NCBI RefSeq assembly: GCF_000276665.1
Contig: NW_004955404.1
Span: forward strand, 34,080,968-34,144,967
Reading direction: 5' to 3'
Length of the DNA: 64,000 nt
Origin: Chinchilla lanigera
Taxonomy: Eukaryota; Chordata; Mammalia; Rodentia; Chinchillidae
Within the stretch, counting starts at the first letter, position 1. Each line of letters opens with the position of its first letter. Shown here piece by piece: positions 1 to 11,600 of the stretch. Below the pieces are notes generated by a model, which searched no databases, was not told the DNA's origin, and was given only the letters and a program-made list of their open reading frames with translations. A program made the translations under genes and the position numbers.

Positions 1-579
1 ACCCACCCAATGGGAAGGTTTCCATGGCCAAAAATACTTCAGGTCTGCCAACTACACAGCAGGAAGGCAGAGTTGTGTCACAGGAATTGCTCTAAGGTAT
101 AGTAATCCCTCCTTATACGTGGTTTTGTTTTCTGTGATTTCAGTTGCCTGTGGTCTAAATACTTTATAAGTTTTAAACTGCACATCACTCTGAGAAGCAT
201 AATGTAATTCTACTGTATCTCATGATGGCCTTCTATCTTGAATTTGAATCATTCCTTTGTCTAGGGTATCCATACTGTATATGCTACCTGCCTGTTAGTT
301 CATATAATTCAGTATTATTGTCAGCTTCAGGCATCCTCTAGGGGTGTTGGAATGTATCCCTCTCTGCTAAAGGAGTGAGAGATTGTGTTACCCTATAGAG
401 GTGCAAGCTTGGGACAACGTGGAGCAAACCCAGCCTCAAAACACCAAGAGCTCCACAGATATGGAAGCTCTGAAGAGGTAGGTTTCAGCTAGTGTTAGAA
501 AAAGTGTTGGTAGAGGGGAATAGTGGGTATAGATGTATGAACATTTAATCCTTCACTGATGAGTCAGACTAGATACCTT
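1..579. other. Single-copy sequence, nothing recognised
   Basis: I see no repeat, RNA gene or credible coding frame in this stretch. Composition is mildly AT-rich and stops are frequent in all frames. Confidence 0.5.
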
Positions 580-926
580 GGTTTAAGCTACTGTGACAAG
601 AATATTATCAACTGGGTGGCTTAAGCAACTAATATTTATTTCTTCTATTCTAGAGGCTAGAACAGAGATCAGGTTGTAAGTGTAGTCACTTTATCCTAAG
701 GGCTCTCTCAGTAGCCTCTTATGGCAAGAAGGGAGGAAGGGAGGGAGGGAAAACAAGCCCTCCTATTCTTATTATGCCCTCCCTTTTCTTACAAATCCTG
801 TAAGGAAGGGTCTACCTTCATGACCCTTTTCCCTCCAGAAGGCCTCACCTCCAAATACTACCTCATTGAAAATCAGGGTTTCAACATCTGAGTTTTAGCT
901 GGACATCAGCATTCAGTCCACAGCCC
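580..926 (-). mobile_element. MLT1/MaLR-type solo LTR, antisense
   Basis: Read on the minus strand it starts near GGACTGAATGCTGATGTCC and continues with a motif like 'gaggtagtatttggaggtgaggcc'-type MaLR sequence. The plus-strand left side has the typical 'gggtggcttaagcaac...tttatttctt' end of antisense MLT1/MST LTRs. It is diverged and its ends are approximate. A GGAA-rich microsatellite lies inside it. Non-coding ERVL-MaLR fossil; subfamily not determined. Confidence 0.7.
728..752. repeat. (GGAA)n/(GGGA)n simple repeat
   Basis: A short purine run of GGGAGG/GAAGG units lies inside the antisense MaLR LTR. It looks like local slippage within the older element. Confidence 0.8.
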
Positions 927-2589
927 CAGATGATACTGTCCTTTGGTGGTGTTAGAAGGAGTTTTTTAATGGAGAATTTTCTGTAGCTGAAGGGGAAATG
1001 CATGCACTGTCTTTTCTATCTTGAGGCTGTGAGGTGTATTTTTCAATCTTGACTGTTTGAGTTGGCCCATGCTGTCTGTGAAAAGTTGGACCTGGCCCTC
1101 AGACTGCAGTGTGTGTGACGGACTGTCCCTGACGCTGCCCGAGCCTGGTGGTAACTGAAGTCATAGGGAATGTGTTGCAGTGTGAGACTAATAGGACTTT
1201 GGGGGCTCTGTTTGATATTTATGACTCATTCTTGATTTACTTTTGGAATCTGTGTCTATTCCATGGAGCATGTTGAATTTCTTTTGAATTTTTTGACTAA
1301 TTTATTTTTTAATTAGTTTCCTTTTATGCTATTCACTGGATTTATTCTCCAATCTTCTGTGTGTGTGAGAATAGCAAAAGATATATTTTAAAATTAATTA
1401 TCAGTTAGAAAAATGCAATGTTTTGAGGAGAACTAAGTACAAATCCTAGGGTTTTGTATTTAGACTTTAAGGAAACCTCTTTAAACTATAACCCTATTGT
1501 GTGTAATAATGTCATGCATGCCACACAGCTCATATATTTATAAATTTATTTAGACATTTACTCTAATAAAAGAAAAGCAGATATTTTTAGCTATTACTTA
1601 TATCAAGTGTCATACTATTTCCCATCTCCAACAAGTTAATTTTATTGAGAAATAATTTATAAGTAACTGTTGTAGTAAAATGTAGGATTTCATTAATTAA
1701 TGAGAAAAATGAAGTTGAGAAAACAAAATACAGTATCCAAGAGAGACTATAGAAAAAAGTGAACAAAGTAGAAATGTTTCCAAAAGAATACCTTTTCCAA
1801 AGTCCAGTTCAGAAAGAAGATTAGGTGATTTTTTTTCAAATTATAATTTTCGGAAATAGGAAGGAAAATGGAAGGAACATCACAAAAATGAAAATCAGTC
1901 ACTGCTACAAATGTTATTTCCTTATGTTATTCTCAGCTGTTTTACTTTTCTGATAAAAGTTAGAACATATATTCTGGTAAAATACCATCTTTCTAATTCT
2001 AAGAAGCACACAGAACTGGCAATAAAGCGGTAGTTTAATAGCCTATCCTTCCTCACCATCTATTTAGGGCTGTGTTCTTTGTTTCAAGGTCCTGTTGAAA
2101 TAAAACAGAATGAAATTAGTGACCTTCATCCTGACTTCCTAACCAGATTCTGGCAACCGACCCAGCCATCAGTCTGTCAGTAGCCTGTGCAGTTTAGATT
2201 TCATTTACCTAAAGAAAAAGAAAAAAAAAATCAGCTTTTTTCCCATAAATGTCATATTTCAATTGTTTCTTAAAAAAACTAACTACATTTACACACGTTA
2301 CATACAAATAAAGATGTACTTTGTTGGTAGGCTTTCTGTAGCAGTGGGTCCTGATTGGAAATGTTTTATTTGAGGCATATGGAGAAAGCTGCAATACTGA
2401 AGCAAAATATTTATAATTCTTCCCTGTTTGGTTCAGATTTGTCAATCTTTCCTCTTCTTTACACAAAACAACATCTTGCACACAAACTGTTTAAAAGTTG
2501 AAATAGTAGTGCTCCAAATGTAGTCAGAGAAAGGAAAAGAACTTTATGAACAAAGATCTTCTTGTAGCACACGGTAGTAAAGAGAGCTT
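927..2589. other. AT-rich single-copy sequence
   Basis: No interspersed repeat or gene is recognised. Two A/T-rich stretches (about 1300-1750 and 1800-2000) carry many TAAT/TTAATTA words, but I see no conserved motif cluster. Short minus-strand frames at 2209-2677 lack any recognisable protein similarity. Confidence 0.45.
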
Positions 2590-2785
2590 TTCCTTTGCAG
2601 TTTGAAAGTCCTGAGCCCACATCCTTTTTGAGCTTGGCACACTTTGGCTGATCTTTGTTGGGCATCAGTTTATTCATCCATTAAATGGGACATGTATAAC
2701 GTGGTCTGGATGAAATACCATGTGATGTGTGTAAAGCTCTCAGAATTCAGTGAGTGATCAGGGACAATGGTAACTATCATTGTGT
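2590..2785 (+). mobile_element. MIR SINE, sense, diverged
   Basis: The core 'atcagtttattcatcc...aaatggga' matches the MIR 'CTCAGTTTCCTCATCTGTAA' region. It is followed by the expected 'gtgtaaagctct...cagtgagtgatca' 3' part. It is an ancient tRNA-derived mammal-wide SINE with no coding role. Confidence 0.7.
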
Positions 2786-2837
2786 CTGATATAAAATCTT
2801 AAGTGGTGCTCTTAGGGATTGATGCTCTGGAGCTGTT

Positions 2838-2869
2838 AAAAGAAAAAAAAAAACAAACAAACAAAAAAC
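2838..2869. repeat. A-rich low-complexity tract
   Basis: A12 followed by AAACAAAC units. It may be a decayed retroposon tail or a simple repeat; no element body is recognisable beside it. Confidence 0.7.
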
Positions 2870-4089
2870 GAGGCTGCAATTCTTCTCTCCGTCTCTTTCC
2901 TCTATGCTATCAGCATCACTGAGCAAGAGTGGAGACAAGAACATTTTCCGCCACTTTATTTAGTATTGGGTGCAGCCTGTCCTGTCCTAGTTCACTTGTT
3001 GGCAACTTAGAATATACATATGTATATATATTTAAGAAATTCTTTTTTAGTGTGATTTTTAGAGAAAGAGTAAGAAATTGAAGGCACACTATATCACACC
3101 ATATTCTTTTGTGAGGATCATGGGGTAATCTCTGGGTCTTCTTTCCCTGGCTCTTTGGAGGGCAGAGTGAGGGGTTTAGTAAATTCCTTCCCTTAAATCC
3201 CTCCTCCCTTACAGCATCCAGGAAATGCATACATTTGAAGATGCTGGCACCACTGGCTGGCTGCAGGCTATCCCCTGTCCCAGAGTCAAGTGAGGCGGGT
3301 GGAGGGTGTCCAAAAGCAGGACCATGCCCTAGTCCAGGGACTGCAGGCGGAAGGCAATGGAGGGCGCCTGGTTATTTGGGAGTTTGCAGCCCAGACTAAG
3401 TTAAAATGATTCTTAAGGAAAGAAAGTTACGGTGTATGTTCCACATAGGGAGCTTGATATTTTCCATCATTTAGGGTGTTTGTTGTGTTAACTTGCTTTC
3501 CTTTTTCGAAATGGAAAGGTGCGTTCCAGATTAATTTGCAGCATATTTAATTGTATGGGGAGTTTCTGTCTCATGAGGCTATGGGAAATAATGAGCAGAT
3601 AAGAAAGCCCAATGGCAGCTTCTGCATAGAAGTCCATGGCACATGTATCTGCATGAAAATGCTCCCCTTATTTCTTAGGAGTAGTAAAGACAAATAAAAA
3701 ATGCACCCGATTAAATGACAAAGGAAATAATAGTGCTCCCTGAAGATCTGAACTGGACCTTGCTGGCCTGAAGGCTGTGACAGGGAATTCTAAATGGCAG
3801 ACAGGAGCTGCAGTTCTGCTGTCAGAGTTTCGGCGACTGTCACTGTCAAAATGTAGCACATTCATTATTCAGGTACAAAACTATAATTAAGAACATTGGC
3901 CAAGAAAGAGGGAGGGGAATTGGACGGTTCAGGGAGTTGGAAGTAGGATAAAGAGCAGTTCTCCTCTAGGTCACTAGTTCAAACTTCGCCCATATTGGTA
4001 ATGACTGACAGTCATTAATATATGATGGCTGTTTGATGGCCTATATGAGTAGGTGCCCATATCAGAAAAGTCACCATTGTAATTGGCAT
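2870..4089. other. Single-copy sequence, nothing recognised
   Basis: No repeat or gene is recognised. The short ATATAC/GTATATATA patch near 3010-3030 is low complexity. Minus-strand frames at 2916-3230 and 3668-3865 have no recognisable product. Confidence 0.4.
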
Positions 4090-4310
4090 TAATTGGCACT
4101 TCTGTTGGCAGCGTCAGCCGAGAGGCTGAAGATTGAATGGGCTATAGCGAGTGAATTATCCTCTCATCCGGAGAAGTGCGCCTCTCCGGGCAGAGCTGAA
4201 GCGCTGTCTGTCGTGGTGCATCATGGGAGAGTGGCTGCTGCCCGCCGCTGTCCGGGCTGCTCTGCCCTGCAAAGAGGATATGAGTGTGTAGTGCTCTGAT
4301 TGGGACCTTG
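4090..4310. other. GC/CpG-rich island-like patch
   Basis: This 220-bp stretch is clearly more GC- and CpG-rich than its AT-rich surroundings, with CpGs in gccgag, tccggaga, gtgcgcc, tccggg, agcgctg, ccgccgctgtccggg. It contains TGCATCATGGGAGAG. No repeat family is recognised. A regulatory element or conserved non-coding sequence is possible; a 68-codon plus-strand frame here looks incidental. Confidence 0.45.
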
Positions 4311-5788
4311 CTTGATAGACACTAAATCTGCTTAAATCCAGCCTCCCCACAATGAAGGCCGGGCCCACGAAAAGCCAAAGGGCCCCAAGTGTGGGATGAT
4401 GAAGTGTACCCGAGGGCATCATTCTCCCCAGTTTGTTTCTTGCTCACCTACACTAGTTCAGACAGCCAGGTAGCTTCCTGTGTGGTCCGCAGCAATAACT
4501 GCTTTTAGCCTATGTTAGGAACCTACGAACAGAAATCTGCGCTCTTTTTGGAAATAAAAGGGCAAGGGCTCTCCTAAAGGCTTGCAGTAAAATACTGTTG
4601 AGCTTCGCCACCATGTTCACTCTCTAGAGTTGAAAATTAGAGGTCCACTGTAATCAGTTTTTGCTCTCCTTTGATTTAAGGACCCAGCTGAATAATAATT
4701 TAGACTCAACTTTTCATCTCTGCATAGACTCATGATTTGTAAGCTGTTTCTGGCAACTATCTCTGCAATACCAATGAAATTTCTCTTTATTCATCTCTCT
4801 TTTTGGCTCAACTCCCTCATAATTAGCTTTTAGGTCAAAGTAACAAGTATTTAAGACTACATTTCTGCGGCTGCTGACTCCTAAAGGACATTTCACAACT
4901 GCAGGGCCGGTCCCCATTTCCTTAGCACTCTTCACTTACATTTACACTAAAGAAAATCGTATGGGTGATACATTCTCTAAAAAAGTTAAACATCAGAAGG
5001 AAGGTTATTCACTTGTACTTTAAATGGCTCTTATTTTCAGGTTTTAAAGATGCAGGTTGCTAAAAACACAGTTAACAACAAACAGAATGTCAAAATATAG
5101 CAAAATTTGTAACAATTTTGATTGAGATACCATTTATTTAAATCGAAATGCTATTTTTGTGGTTTAAATATCTGTAAAGTGAAAGCATTTTTTCCTTAAT
5201 CAGAAAGTTATGTCTTAGAATATTTATATTTTATTCAAATGTTTTATACAATTTTTTAGATTGTTTGAAGGTGTAAATCAAGCCATAAACCTCGATCCTT
5301 GGATATTTTTCCTTTTTAAAAAGTGTATTCTGCTTTAAAAATGTCTAGGTTTTTAGCATTATAAAATAAATGTGGAATTTTTGCTATAGGTGGCGCTCTT
5401 GCATACATCTTGCTTTAGAAATGTCCCTCTATGTGGAGTTTGGCAGGCAAGTTTAATGGAAGCTGCTTAATAGTATACATTATATATCATAAATTCTACT
5501 TAATGATTCTGCCCAGATAAAGAGCCATGAGCCCATTCCTCAATGATTGATATGCTTGTTTCATCCAAATTACCACCATTTGGTATATTATGACTTTTAT
5601 TAGCAATCCAAGAATTTTAGCAAGTAGATCATGGCTCACCCACATTAATGTGTGAGAGAAATCTGGATCTTTCCATTTTCTCCCCAACTGCAGAGATGGC
5701 ACCCTTTATGTTTCCCATTATAAATACAAAAATTTGAAGACATGTTTAAGGGAAGGCACACATTCTACTACTAAAAGAAGGATTCACC
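4311..5788. other. AT-rich single-copy sequence
   Basis: No gene or interspersed repeat is recognised. The sequence becomes strongly AT-rich from about 4970 to 5700. Confidence 0.4.
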
Positions 5789-5806
5789 TTTTTTTTTTTT
5801 TTTTTT
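5789..5806. repeat. poly(T) tract
   Basis: An uninterrupted run of about 17 T. No adjacent SINE body is recognisable, so it may be a simple tract or the remnant tail of a lost antisense retroposon. Confidence 0.8.
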
Positions 5807-7149
5807 GCCAGAAAGTAGATGAATGCAGCGATCTCACACTGACTCAGAGTCACGGGATGTTTACAACAAAAACATTGCTCAGTGAATCGGCAGAATTCAG
5901 CACGGGTGTGTGGGGGTGGGGAACATTATATCCATATTGACATTTTAGGTGAAGGGAAGGATACCATAGAAATTTAAATTTTAGGTAAAGAAATTATATT
6001 AACAGAAAAAAATAGGAGTCTATATGTGTACCTGACAGAACAAGAGAAAAGCGAAAGAAAGTTGGGAGAGAAGAGAAAGGAGAAGGAAAAAGACTTTCAG
6101 AGAAGACAGCAAGTTCAACGGGTTTGCTTTGCCGTGCACAGTCCTTCCTCTGTCTGTGGCGTGAGCTTTTCTCGGGAGCAGCGGGGATACTGGTGTCTTC
6201 CTGCAGGAGCTTCTTACCAGGTTCACATCTAGTTTCCAAGCGTCATATTTTGTTAATTGGTTAAATTTGCTTTGTGGTTTACCCACACACAAATGTTCCT
6301 ATTATAAAGCGTCTCCATGAAGATGTTTAGGAAAATACATTGTTCTCATTCTGTAAATTATTTCAGACTCTTTTGGAAAACTTTGGGATAAATTAATTTT
6401 CTTCTAAACATATCACCTTTGTACACACAGAATGTACAAAAACTTCTTTCTGTTTGATGATGAATATTCAGAGAGTGCCTTGATTTTCCTGAAACCTTTA
6501 CATAACAAGTTAAAAATAATCTTCCTTGATGATTTAGTAGTATGAACAGAGATTAAAACTTCAAAGACAGTTGCACACAAGAAGCACTTATCATTCTTGT
6601 GGTCCTTTTAAATATTTTAAAATGTCATTTAAAAAATGTCATTGCCATTTATTTACTTCTTGTTCTATATTTGCTTGTGCAGAATGGTAATTATTCATTG
6701 CACCACGCTAAGACCTTCACATTTCCACTTAAAACAACAATTTCTATTGCAACGAAACCTTTTCTTCTGTACAGCTTGGAAATTCAGAGTGATCACAACT
6801 CACCAATCACAATCTCACAATCGTTAATAAACAAAATTAGTGGTTTTAAGTTAAATGTGGAAGAAAACGCTTGTTTAAAAGGGATGAGATATAGCAAATA
6901 TATTGAAATAATCTGCAACAGTTTTCTTTTTTATTGTGTAAATTAAATTAGATCTCTTACTTCCTCCTCTCCATTGGTAAGAACTAGCAATGATATGCAG
7001 GTTCCAAAAAACAGTGTACAGCTGCCTGTTTCCCTTGCCGTTGTCAGTGTTTCAGCAAGAACACCGTTACCTTTGGCAGTTCAGTAAGAGATTTGGTGAG
7101 GTGTTTGGTGATGAGTGAACTTTCCCACACTAGCTAGGAAAATTCACTT
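5807..7149. other. Single-copy sequence with purine tract
   Basis: A purine-rich run (GAGAAAAGCGAAAGAAAG and following, about 6042-6100) is the only low-complexity feature. Frames of 115 codons (6599-6946 plus) and 81-90 codons (5994-6292 minus) have biased low-complexity translations and no recognised family. Confidence 0.4.
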
Positions 7150-7327
7150 GTCAGCAAAAGCTTTATCAGATATCTATGTGTCAGGCACTGTTTGAAGTAC
7201 TTTCTAAGTATGAAGTAGTTTAATCCTTCCCCACATCCTGCAGTGGAGGTGTTACTTGTCTCATTTTACAGACGAGAAAGCTGAGACTCAAGGAATTCGT
7301 GAAAACAAGCAAAGGTCCCATAGCTAC
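7150..7327 (-). mobile_element. MIR SINE, antisense, left part
   Basis: The order 'tgtgtcaggcactgtttgaagtac', 'tttaatccttcc', 'cattttacagacgagaaagctgagac', 'caaaggtcccatagctac' is the reverse complement of a MIR. The element is interrupted at 7328 by an LTR and resumes at 7833. Confidence 0.8.
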
Positions 7328-7832
7328 TGTCTTACTCCTTTCTCAACACTGGGACAAAACACCCAACGCCCACAACTTAAAAGAGGAAAGGTTCATTTTG
7401 GCTCACAGTTATAGAAGGATGCAGTCTCTAGTCAGCAACCTGCAAGGCAGCAAGGGCAAGGTAGAAGTACATAGTGGAGGAAAGCTGCTCCTGTTAGGTA
7501 GCCAGGAAGCAGAGAGACGAGGGAGGAGTGAGGAAGGAGATATGCTTCTCCAGGTAAAGCTTCCAGAGACCCACCTCCAACCAGGCCCCACCGCCAACGG
7601 TCCTGTCTCCAAACAGGTCCGCTTCCAACAGGCCCCACCCTGAAGGCTCTGCCCCAACCAGGCCCTGCCCCAAACAGGCTCTCCCGCTGCTTGTCTGCAT
7701 ATTTAGCCCTGAACTCATCTGTGGATGAAAATCCATGGATGAATAAGCACCCTCATGCTCTAACCACCTTCCACAAACCTCACCTCTGAAGAGTGTGGCC
7801 TTTGGGGGACATTCTAGATCTAAACCATAACA
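7328..7832 (-). mobile_element. Solo MaLR-type LTR, antisense, complete with TSD
   Basis: On the minus strand it begins TGTTATGGTTTAGATCTAG, the MaLR (MST/ORR-like) 5' start, and its other end is at the TG of 7328. A perfect 5-bp target duplication GCTAC flanks it (7323-7327 and 7833-7837). Length is 505 bp. It is inserted into an antisense MIR. No retroviral internal sequence adjoins it, so it is a solo LTR. The overlapping 75-114-codon frames in this interval are products of this repeat. Confidence 0.85.
7577..7690. repeat. Imperfect 16-18 bp tandem repeat inside LTR
   Basis: About six imperfect units resembling CCAACAGGCCCCACC / CCAAACAGGTCCGCTTC occur in tandem within the MaLR LTR. They look like an internal expansion of the LTR. 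Confidence 0.65.
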
Positions 7833-7900
7833 GCTACTGAGGGCCCTTTCAGGACATGCCTGCCTTCACCTAACTTTGGCATACACATTCCACCCTACGT
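7833..7900 (-). mobile_element. MIR SINE, antisense, right part
   Basis: The distal piece of the MIR that was split by the LTR. It starts with the second copy of GCTAC and fits the 'CACACAGCTAC-TAAGTGG' position of antisense MIR, but the 3' side is heavily diverged. Confidence 0.5.
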
Positions 7901-8095
7901 GCGGGCCTTCCGTTTAGCAAGTGGCAGGGGTGGAGGCAAGGAAGTACATGAACCAAGGGAGTTACTTATCTTTTTGAATTCATTAAACTGTTGTGATGGA
8001 GACAGAAGCACAGAGACAGACACCTAGTGAAAGCGCGGGTTGGGGGAAATGTTTTATTCTCCATCATTATTGTTAGGTTATTTACTGAGTACCAC

Positions 8096-8483
8096 TGTGG
8101 TTTAGATGTGGTGTGTCTTCAGTGCGGTCATGTGGGAGGTGACCGAATTTTAAGGTGGACCCTGGTAGGTTTGGGGGTCACTGCCCATGGAAAAGATTAA
8201 GGCATCCCTAGAGGGACCTCTGAGCTCTTACAAGGATGAGTTGTTATGACAAAAAGCCAGATCCCTGTCTCTGAGTGTCTCTCTGGCTTCCTATCCGGGG
8301 CCTCGATCTCTCGCTTGCTCCCACATGTGCTGCTGTGATGAGACTATGCAGGCCTGACAGAGGCTGAATCAGCAATGTCACCAATCTGGGGTTGTCAGCT
8401 TCCCAAACTGCAGATGAAATAAATCTTATAAAGTTAGCCTGCCTCATATAACTTGTTATAGTAGTGAAAGCCAGCCCACTACA
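8096..8483 (+). mobile_element. Solo MaLR LTR (MST-like), sense
   Basis: It begins TGTGGTTTAGATGTGG, equivalent to the MST/THE1 start. It continues with the 'catgtgggaggtgacc', 'ctctcgcttgctcccacatg' and 'cagatgaaataaatct' blocks typical of these LTRs, with an AATAAA at 8418-8423, and ends near CACTACA. No clean target duplication is visible. The minus-strand 67-codon frame here is part of the repeat. Confidence 0.8.
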
Positions 8484-9369
8484 GGTATTTATAGATACTT
8501 AGGATACCATATAGACAATCAAATAAAATCAGAAAATATTGTTGGGAGATTTTCTCCATGGATCTCTTGTGTTTCTCTTCTTCTGCAGTTGGAGGCACTG
8601 TACTATTTGTATACCTACCTTAGAAGATATAAATAGTGTCTCTGGAGAAAGGACAGAGTGCTTACAGTCTGTTACAATAAATGATTCCTGATCCCTATGT
8701 TTGCCTCCAGTAAAACATTCTACATATGCAAAGGTCACCTGGCTCTTTCTGCATTACCCCATGGGAACTGGGGATTGAGAAACCAAAGGAAAGATAAAGA
8801 TATGCTGGCTATTGCTACCACTGATAATAGCTTTCTCTGCCTCTGATCTGAGAGAATTGTATCTTCCGCTAGCATTCATGAAGGTATGACAGGGTTACTG
8901 GTTAGCTTGCAAGTAGGGTAAAATCTTATACTCTTTTTGGTCCTTTATAAATACATACTTTTAATGAAAATGGAATTATTTCTTAGGTGATAATCTCATT
9001 TCATTGAGATGTGTGCTTGACTTTAGCAATGATTTCTGTAAGTAAATTCAGATTATGTACTTTATGTATTGAAAAATTTCCATTGCAAATTTAATTATTA
9101 ACACCTCAGAAATTCTTTTCCTATACATTCTTTAATACTCTCCCTCTTTAGTAGATTCATATTTTGATATTTTTATCAGAAAGGAGAAAGTAGGGCTGTG
9201 TCAGTGAGAATGAAGAAAGCCACCTGGAGTATTCTATGGGCTACAACTTGGAAATCATTGTTTTAAACCATTACATCTTTGCAAGATGATCAAACTACAT
9301 CCCCAACCCCACGAGCACAGAATATTTTATTCATCAGAGATATTCCATTTAGTTTAGTAGCAAAGTGGT
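8484..9369. other. Single-copy sequence, nothing recognised
   Basis: No gene or repeat is recognised. The short minus-strand frame at 8529-8738 is unsupported. Confidence 0.4.
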
Positions 9370-9600
9370 TTAAACAGAGTTCTTGATTAGTATTAGGACA
9401 CCTAACTTCTAGTCCTGACTTGGTCAAGTATGCTGTGTCAGCAAAGTGTCTCATTGTTTCTTTTTTTTTTTAAATGGGGATAATAAACCTTGCCACCTGT
9501 CTGCCTCACAGCAATACTGAGAATACTAATGAGAGTCTCTTGAGAGGTTTTGAAATCTGAGGAAGGAATACGCTATATAAATACGCAGTACCAAATCATA
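9370..9600 (+). mobile_element. MIR SINE, sense, with poly(T) expansion
   Basis: The blocks 'aacttctagtcctgacttggtcaag', 'gtgtctcattgtttc', 'aaatggggataataa' and 'acctgtctgcctcacagc' follow MIR order. A T10 run at about 9461-9470 sits in the 'CTCAGTTT' part, apparently by slippage. Confidence 0.75.
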
Positions 9601-9604
9601 TTTT

Positions 9605-9725
9605 AGAACTGAAAGAGCTTGTGGACAGCACTCAGGCTGATCCCCTCATTTTATAGGTGACAAAACTGAGTCTTACAAAAGTTCAACAGCTAGTCCAAGG
9701 TTACACAAAGGGTTAGTACTGTAAG
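9605..9725 (-). mobile_element. MIR-type SINE, antisense
   Basis: The blocks 'cctcattttataggtgacaaaactgag', 'caacagctagtccaaggttacacaaag' follow the reverse complement of the MIR core. Ends are eroded. Confidence 0.7.
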
Positions 9726-9829
9726 ACAGTACAGAAAATCATTCACCTAGTTTTCCTTTTTTTAGAAAAAAATTGCCCAGTGGTAAAAATAGTTAACAAT
9801 TACACACTGTAGAGCTAGCAGAATTCTGA

Positions 9830-9945
9830 AGTTTTGATGATTTGAATATTACACAATGTATATCTGTATCAAAGCATCACATGGTACTCCATAAATTTGT
9901 ACAATCTTTATGTATCAGTTTAAAATGAATTTATTTAAAAATTAA
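9830..9945 (+). mobile_element. L1M 3' UTR end, sense fragment
   Basis: The sequence 'aaagcatcacatggtactccataaatttgtacaatctttatgtatcag' corresponds to the terminal 3' UTR of L1MA/L1MB elements (the 'catcacattgtacaccataaatatatac' motif). It is a 5'-truncated fossil of about 115 bp. Confidence 0.65.
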
Positions 9946-11465
9946 CAATCTCAGATACATTTCCAGGTAATATATGAATGTTATTTCCTCAGTGGCTGGC
10001 CTGATGTAGGTTGTTCCCCAGAGGCAACTCAATTTGGTAATTGTGATTTGGCAAAGATTTTATTCCCAGCAAATAACTACTTGGTTTTTGGCAGCAGTAT
10101 CGTTTCTACCTGAGTGAACAATACCCTGCAAGATACCCTCAGCATAGCTGATGCCTTAGTTGAAGCCCTCATTGGCTCTTTCAGGTGATGGGCAGAATGA
10201 CCAAAGCACATTAGTGTGAGTGTGCGGTACCCTGACTCCTGTATTTTCTCTTTGGTGGTTTCTGTGGTGCGGTTGGACTTCTCCACCGCTTTGAATGTTT
10301 GCTAGCAAGCACTTGCCAAGCAGCATCAACACCTCCCTGGGTTCTCTAGTGCCAACGACAGCTGAGAGCTGTCAGCCAGCCAAGGCTCATGAGAACTGTT
10401 TACCCATATCCAGGTACAAACACTGGGGCCAGAACCTGTATCACTTGTCGTGTTGATGCTCTTAATTAGGTACTAATTAAATATTGTGGCTGGAAACTTC
10501 CTCTTTCTGTGGTATAGAAGAAGAGTTTGAAGCAAATGCTGTCTGACCAAAACCAGACCATTCTGTTTAAGTCATCAGGAAATTCCAGATGTCTTGCATG
10601 AAGAGATCCTTATCCTATATTAGCACATTTGGGTTGCAATGAGCTTGTTACTGTACCACTTGGAAATATGTCCTTCTTTTTGGTTTTGTCCAGAGTTCTG
10701 GTCAGCATTTGTCCCTTATTTCAGAAATTTTTGAAAAAGATTTGTTGATGGTTGAGGCTGGCTGAAATTGTTATTGGACCAATGTCTATTTTATGGAACA
10801 TACAACATACATTAAAGGGAATGCAGTGTGTTCTAACATCAGTTTCCAGCCTCTCTCCCATGGAGAACAGGTGATGACCTTTAACTCTCCACTGGCATAG
10901 CAGGGAGGACTCTCAGCACCGGCCCAACCTGGAGTTTCTTCCTAATGCTCAGCGTGGCTCTTGCCTCACATCATCTGCCTCGTCAGCAAGTCCTGCTTCG
11001 CTTGCGTAGAGCTGCCTCTAAGTAGTGGCATCTTGCTTGGTTGCCTGAAAATGCCGGCCATCTGTCCTGTCAGTCTTTGGGTGGTTGCCACAGTTCTGTC
11101 CCTTTGTTTCTGCAGCTTGAGCTTCTCTGTTGTCTTCCTTGTGTTCTCCCTTTGTTAAGCGATGCGCTCTCCTGGGAGAGGAACAACTGAAACATACTTT
11201 GATCAGAACACCAGGGGTCCAGCTGCCCCAGTGCCGCTAGCCGCCACCTCTAAACTCCTCTGCCGAGTTCCCTGACATTGCTAGTGAGACACTGAATCAT
11301 CACCTGGCACCTGCATCTCAGAGCCATTATCTGTTTTCTCACTTCAGTGCATATATAGAATATACATCACATGTACGATATTTAATAGAAGGTAGGTAAT
11401 GGTTTCCTACATCAAATGCTCTGGCCTTAATTTGGGCCAAATAATAATTCCTAATAATGATATTA
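9946..11465. other. Single-copy sequence, nothing recognised
   Basis: GC content rises modestly at 10100-10400 and 10850-11300. No coding gene or named repeat is recognised. The 69-codon minus and 65-codon plus frames lack recognisable similarity. Confidence 0.4.
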
Positions 11466-11600
11466 ATGATTTACATTTATGGGATACTTACAGAGTGCTA
11501 AGATACTGTTTGAAATGATTTACATGTATTAACTCATTAAATCGTCAAAATTGAGAGGACAGATATTCATCCGTCTATGGTACTGACATGGTGCATTTCT
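11466..11600 (-). mobile_element. MIR SINE, antisense fragment
   Basis: The run 'gatacttacagagtgctaagatactg', 'gatttacatgtattaactcattaaatcgtcaaa' matches the reverse complement of the MIR 3' half. The remainder is too diverged to follow. Confidence 0.7.

Noticed and set aside
7299..7736. Cluster of 68-114-codon frames on both strands
   Set aside because: All lie in the antisense MaLR LTR and its internal tandem array, not in a gene.
10077..10115. Possible U4 snRNA-like piece ('gcagcagtatcgt')
   Set aside because: Only about ten bases agree with the U4 start and nothing downstream follows U4.
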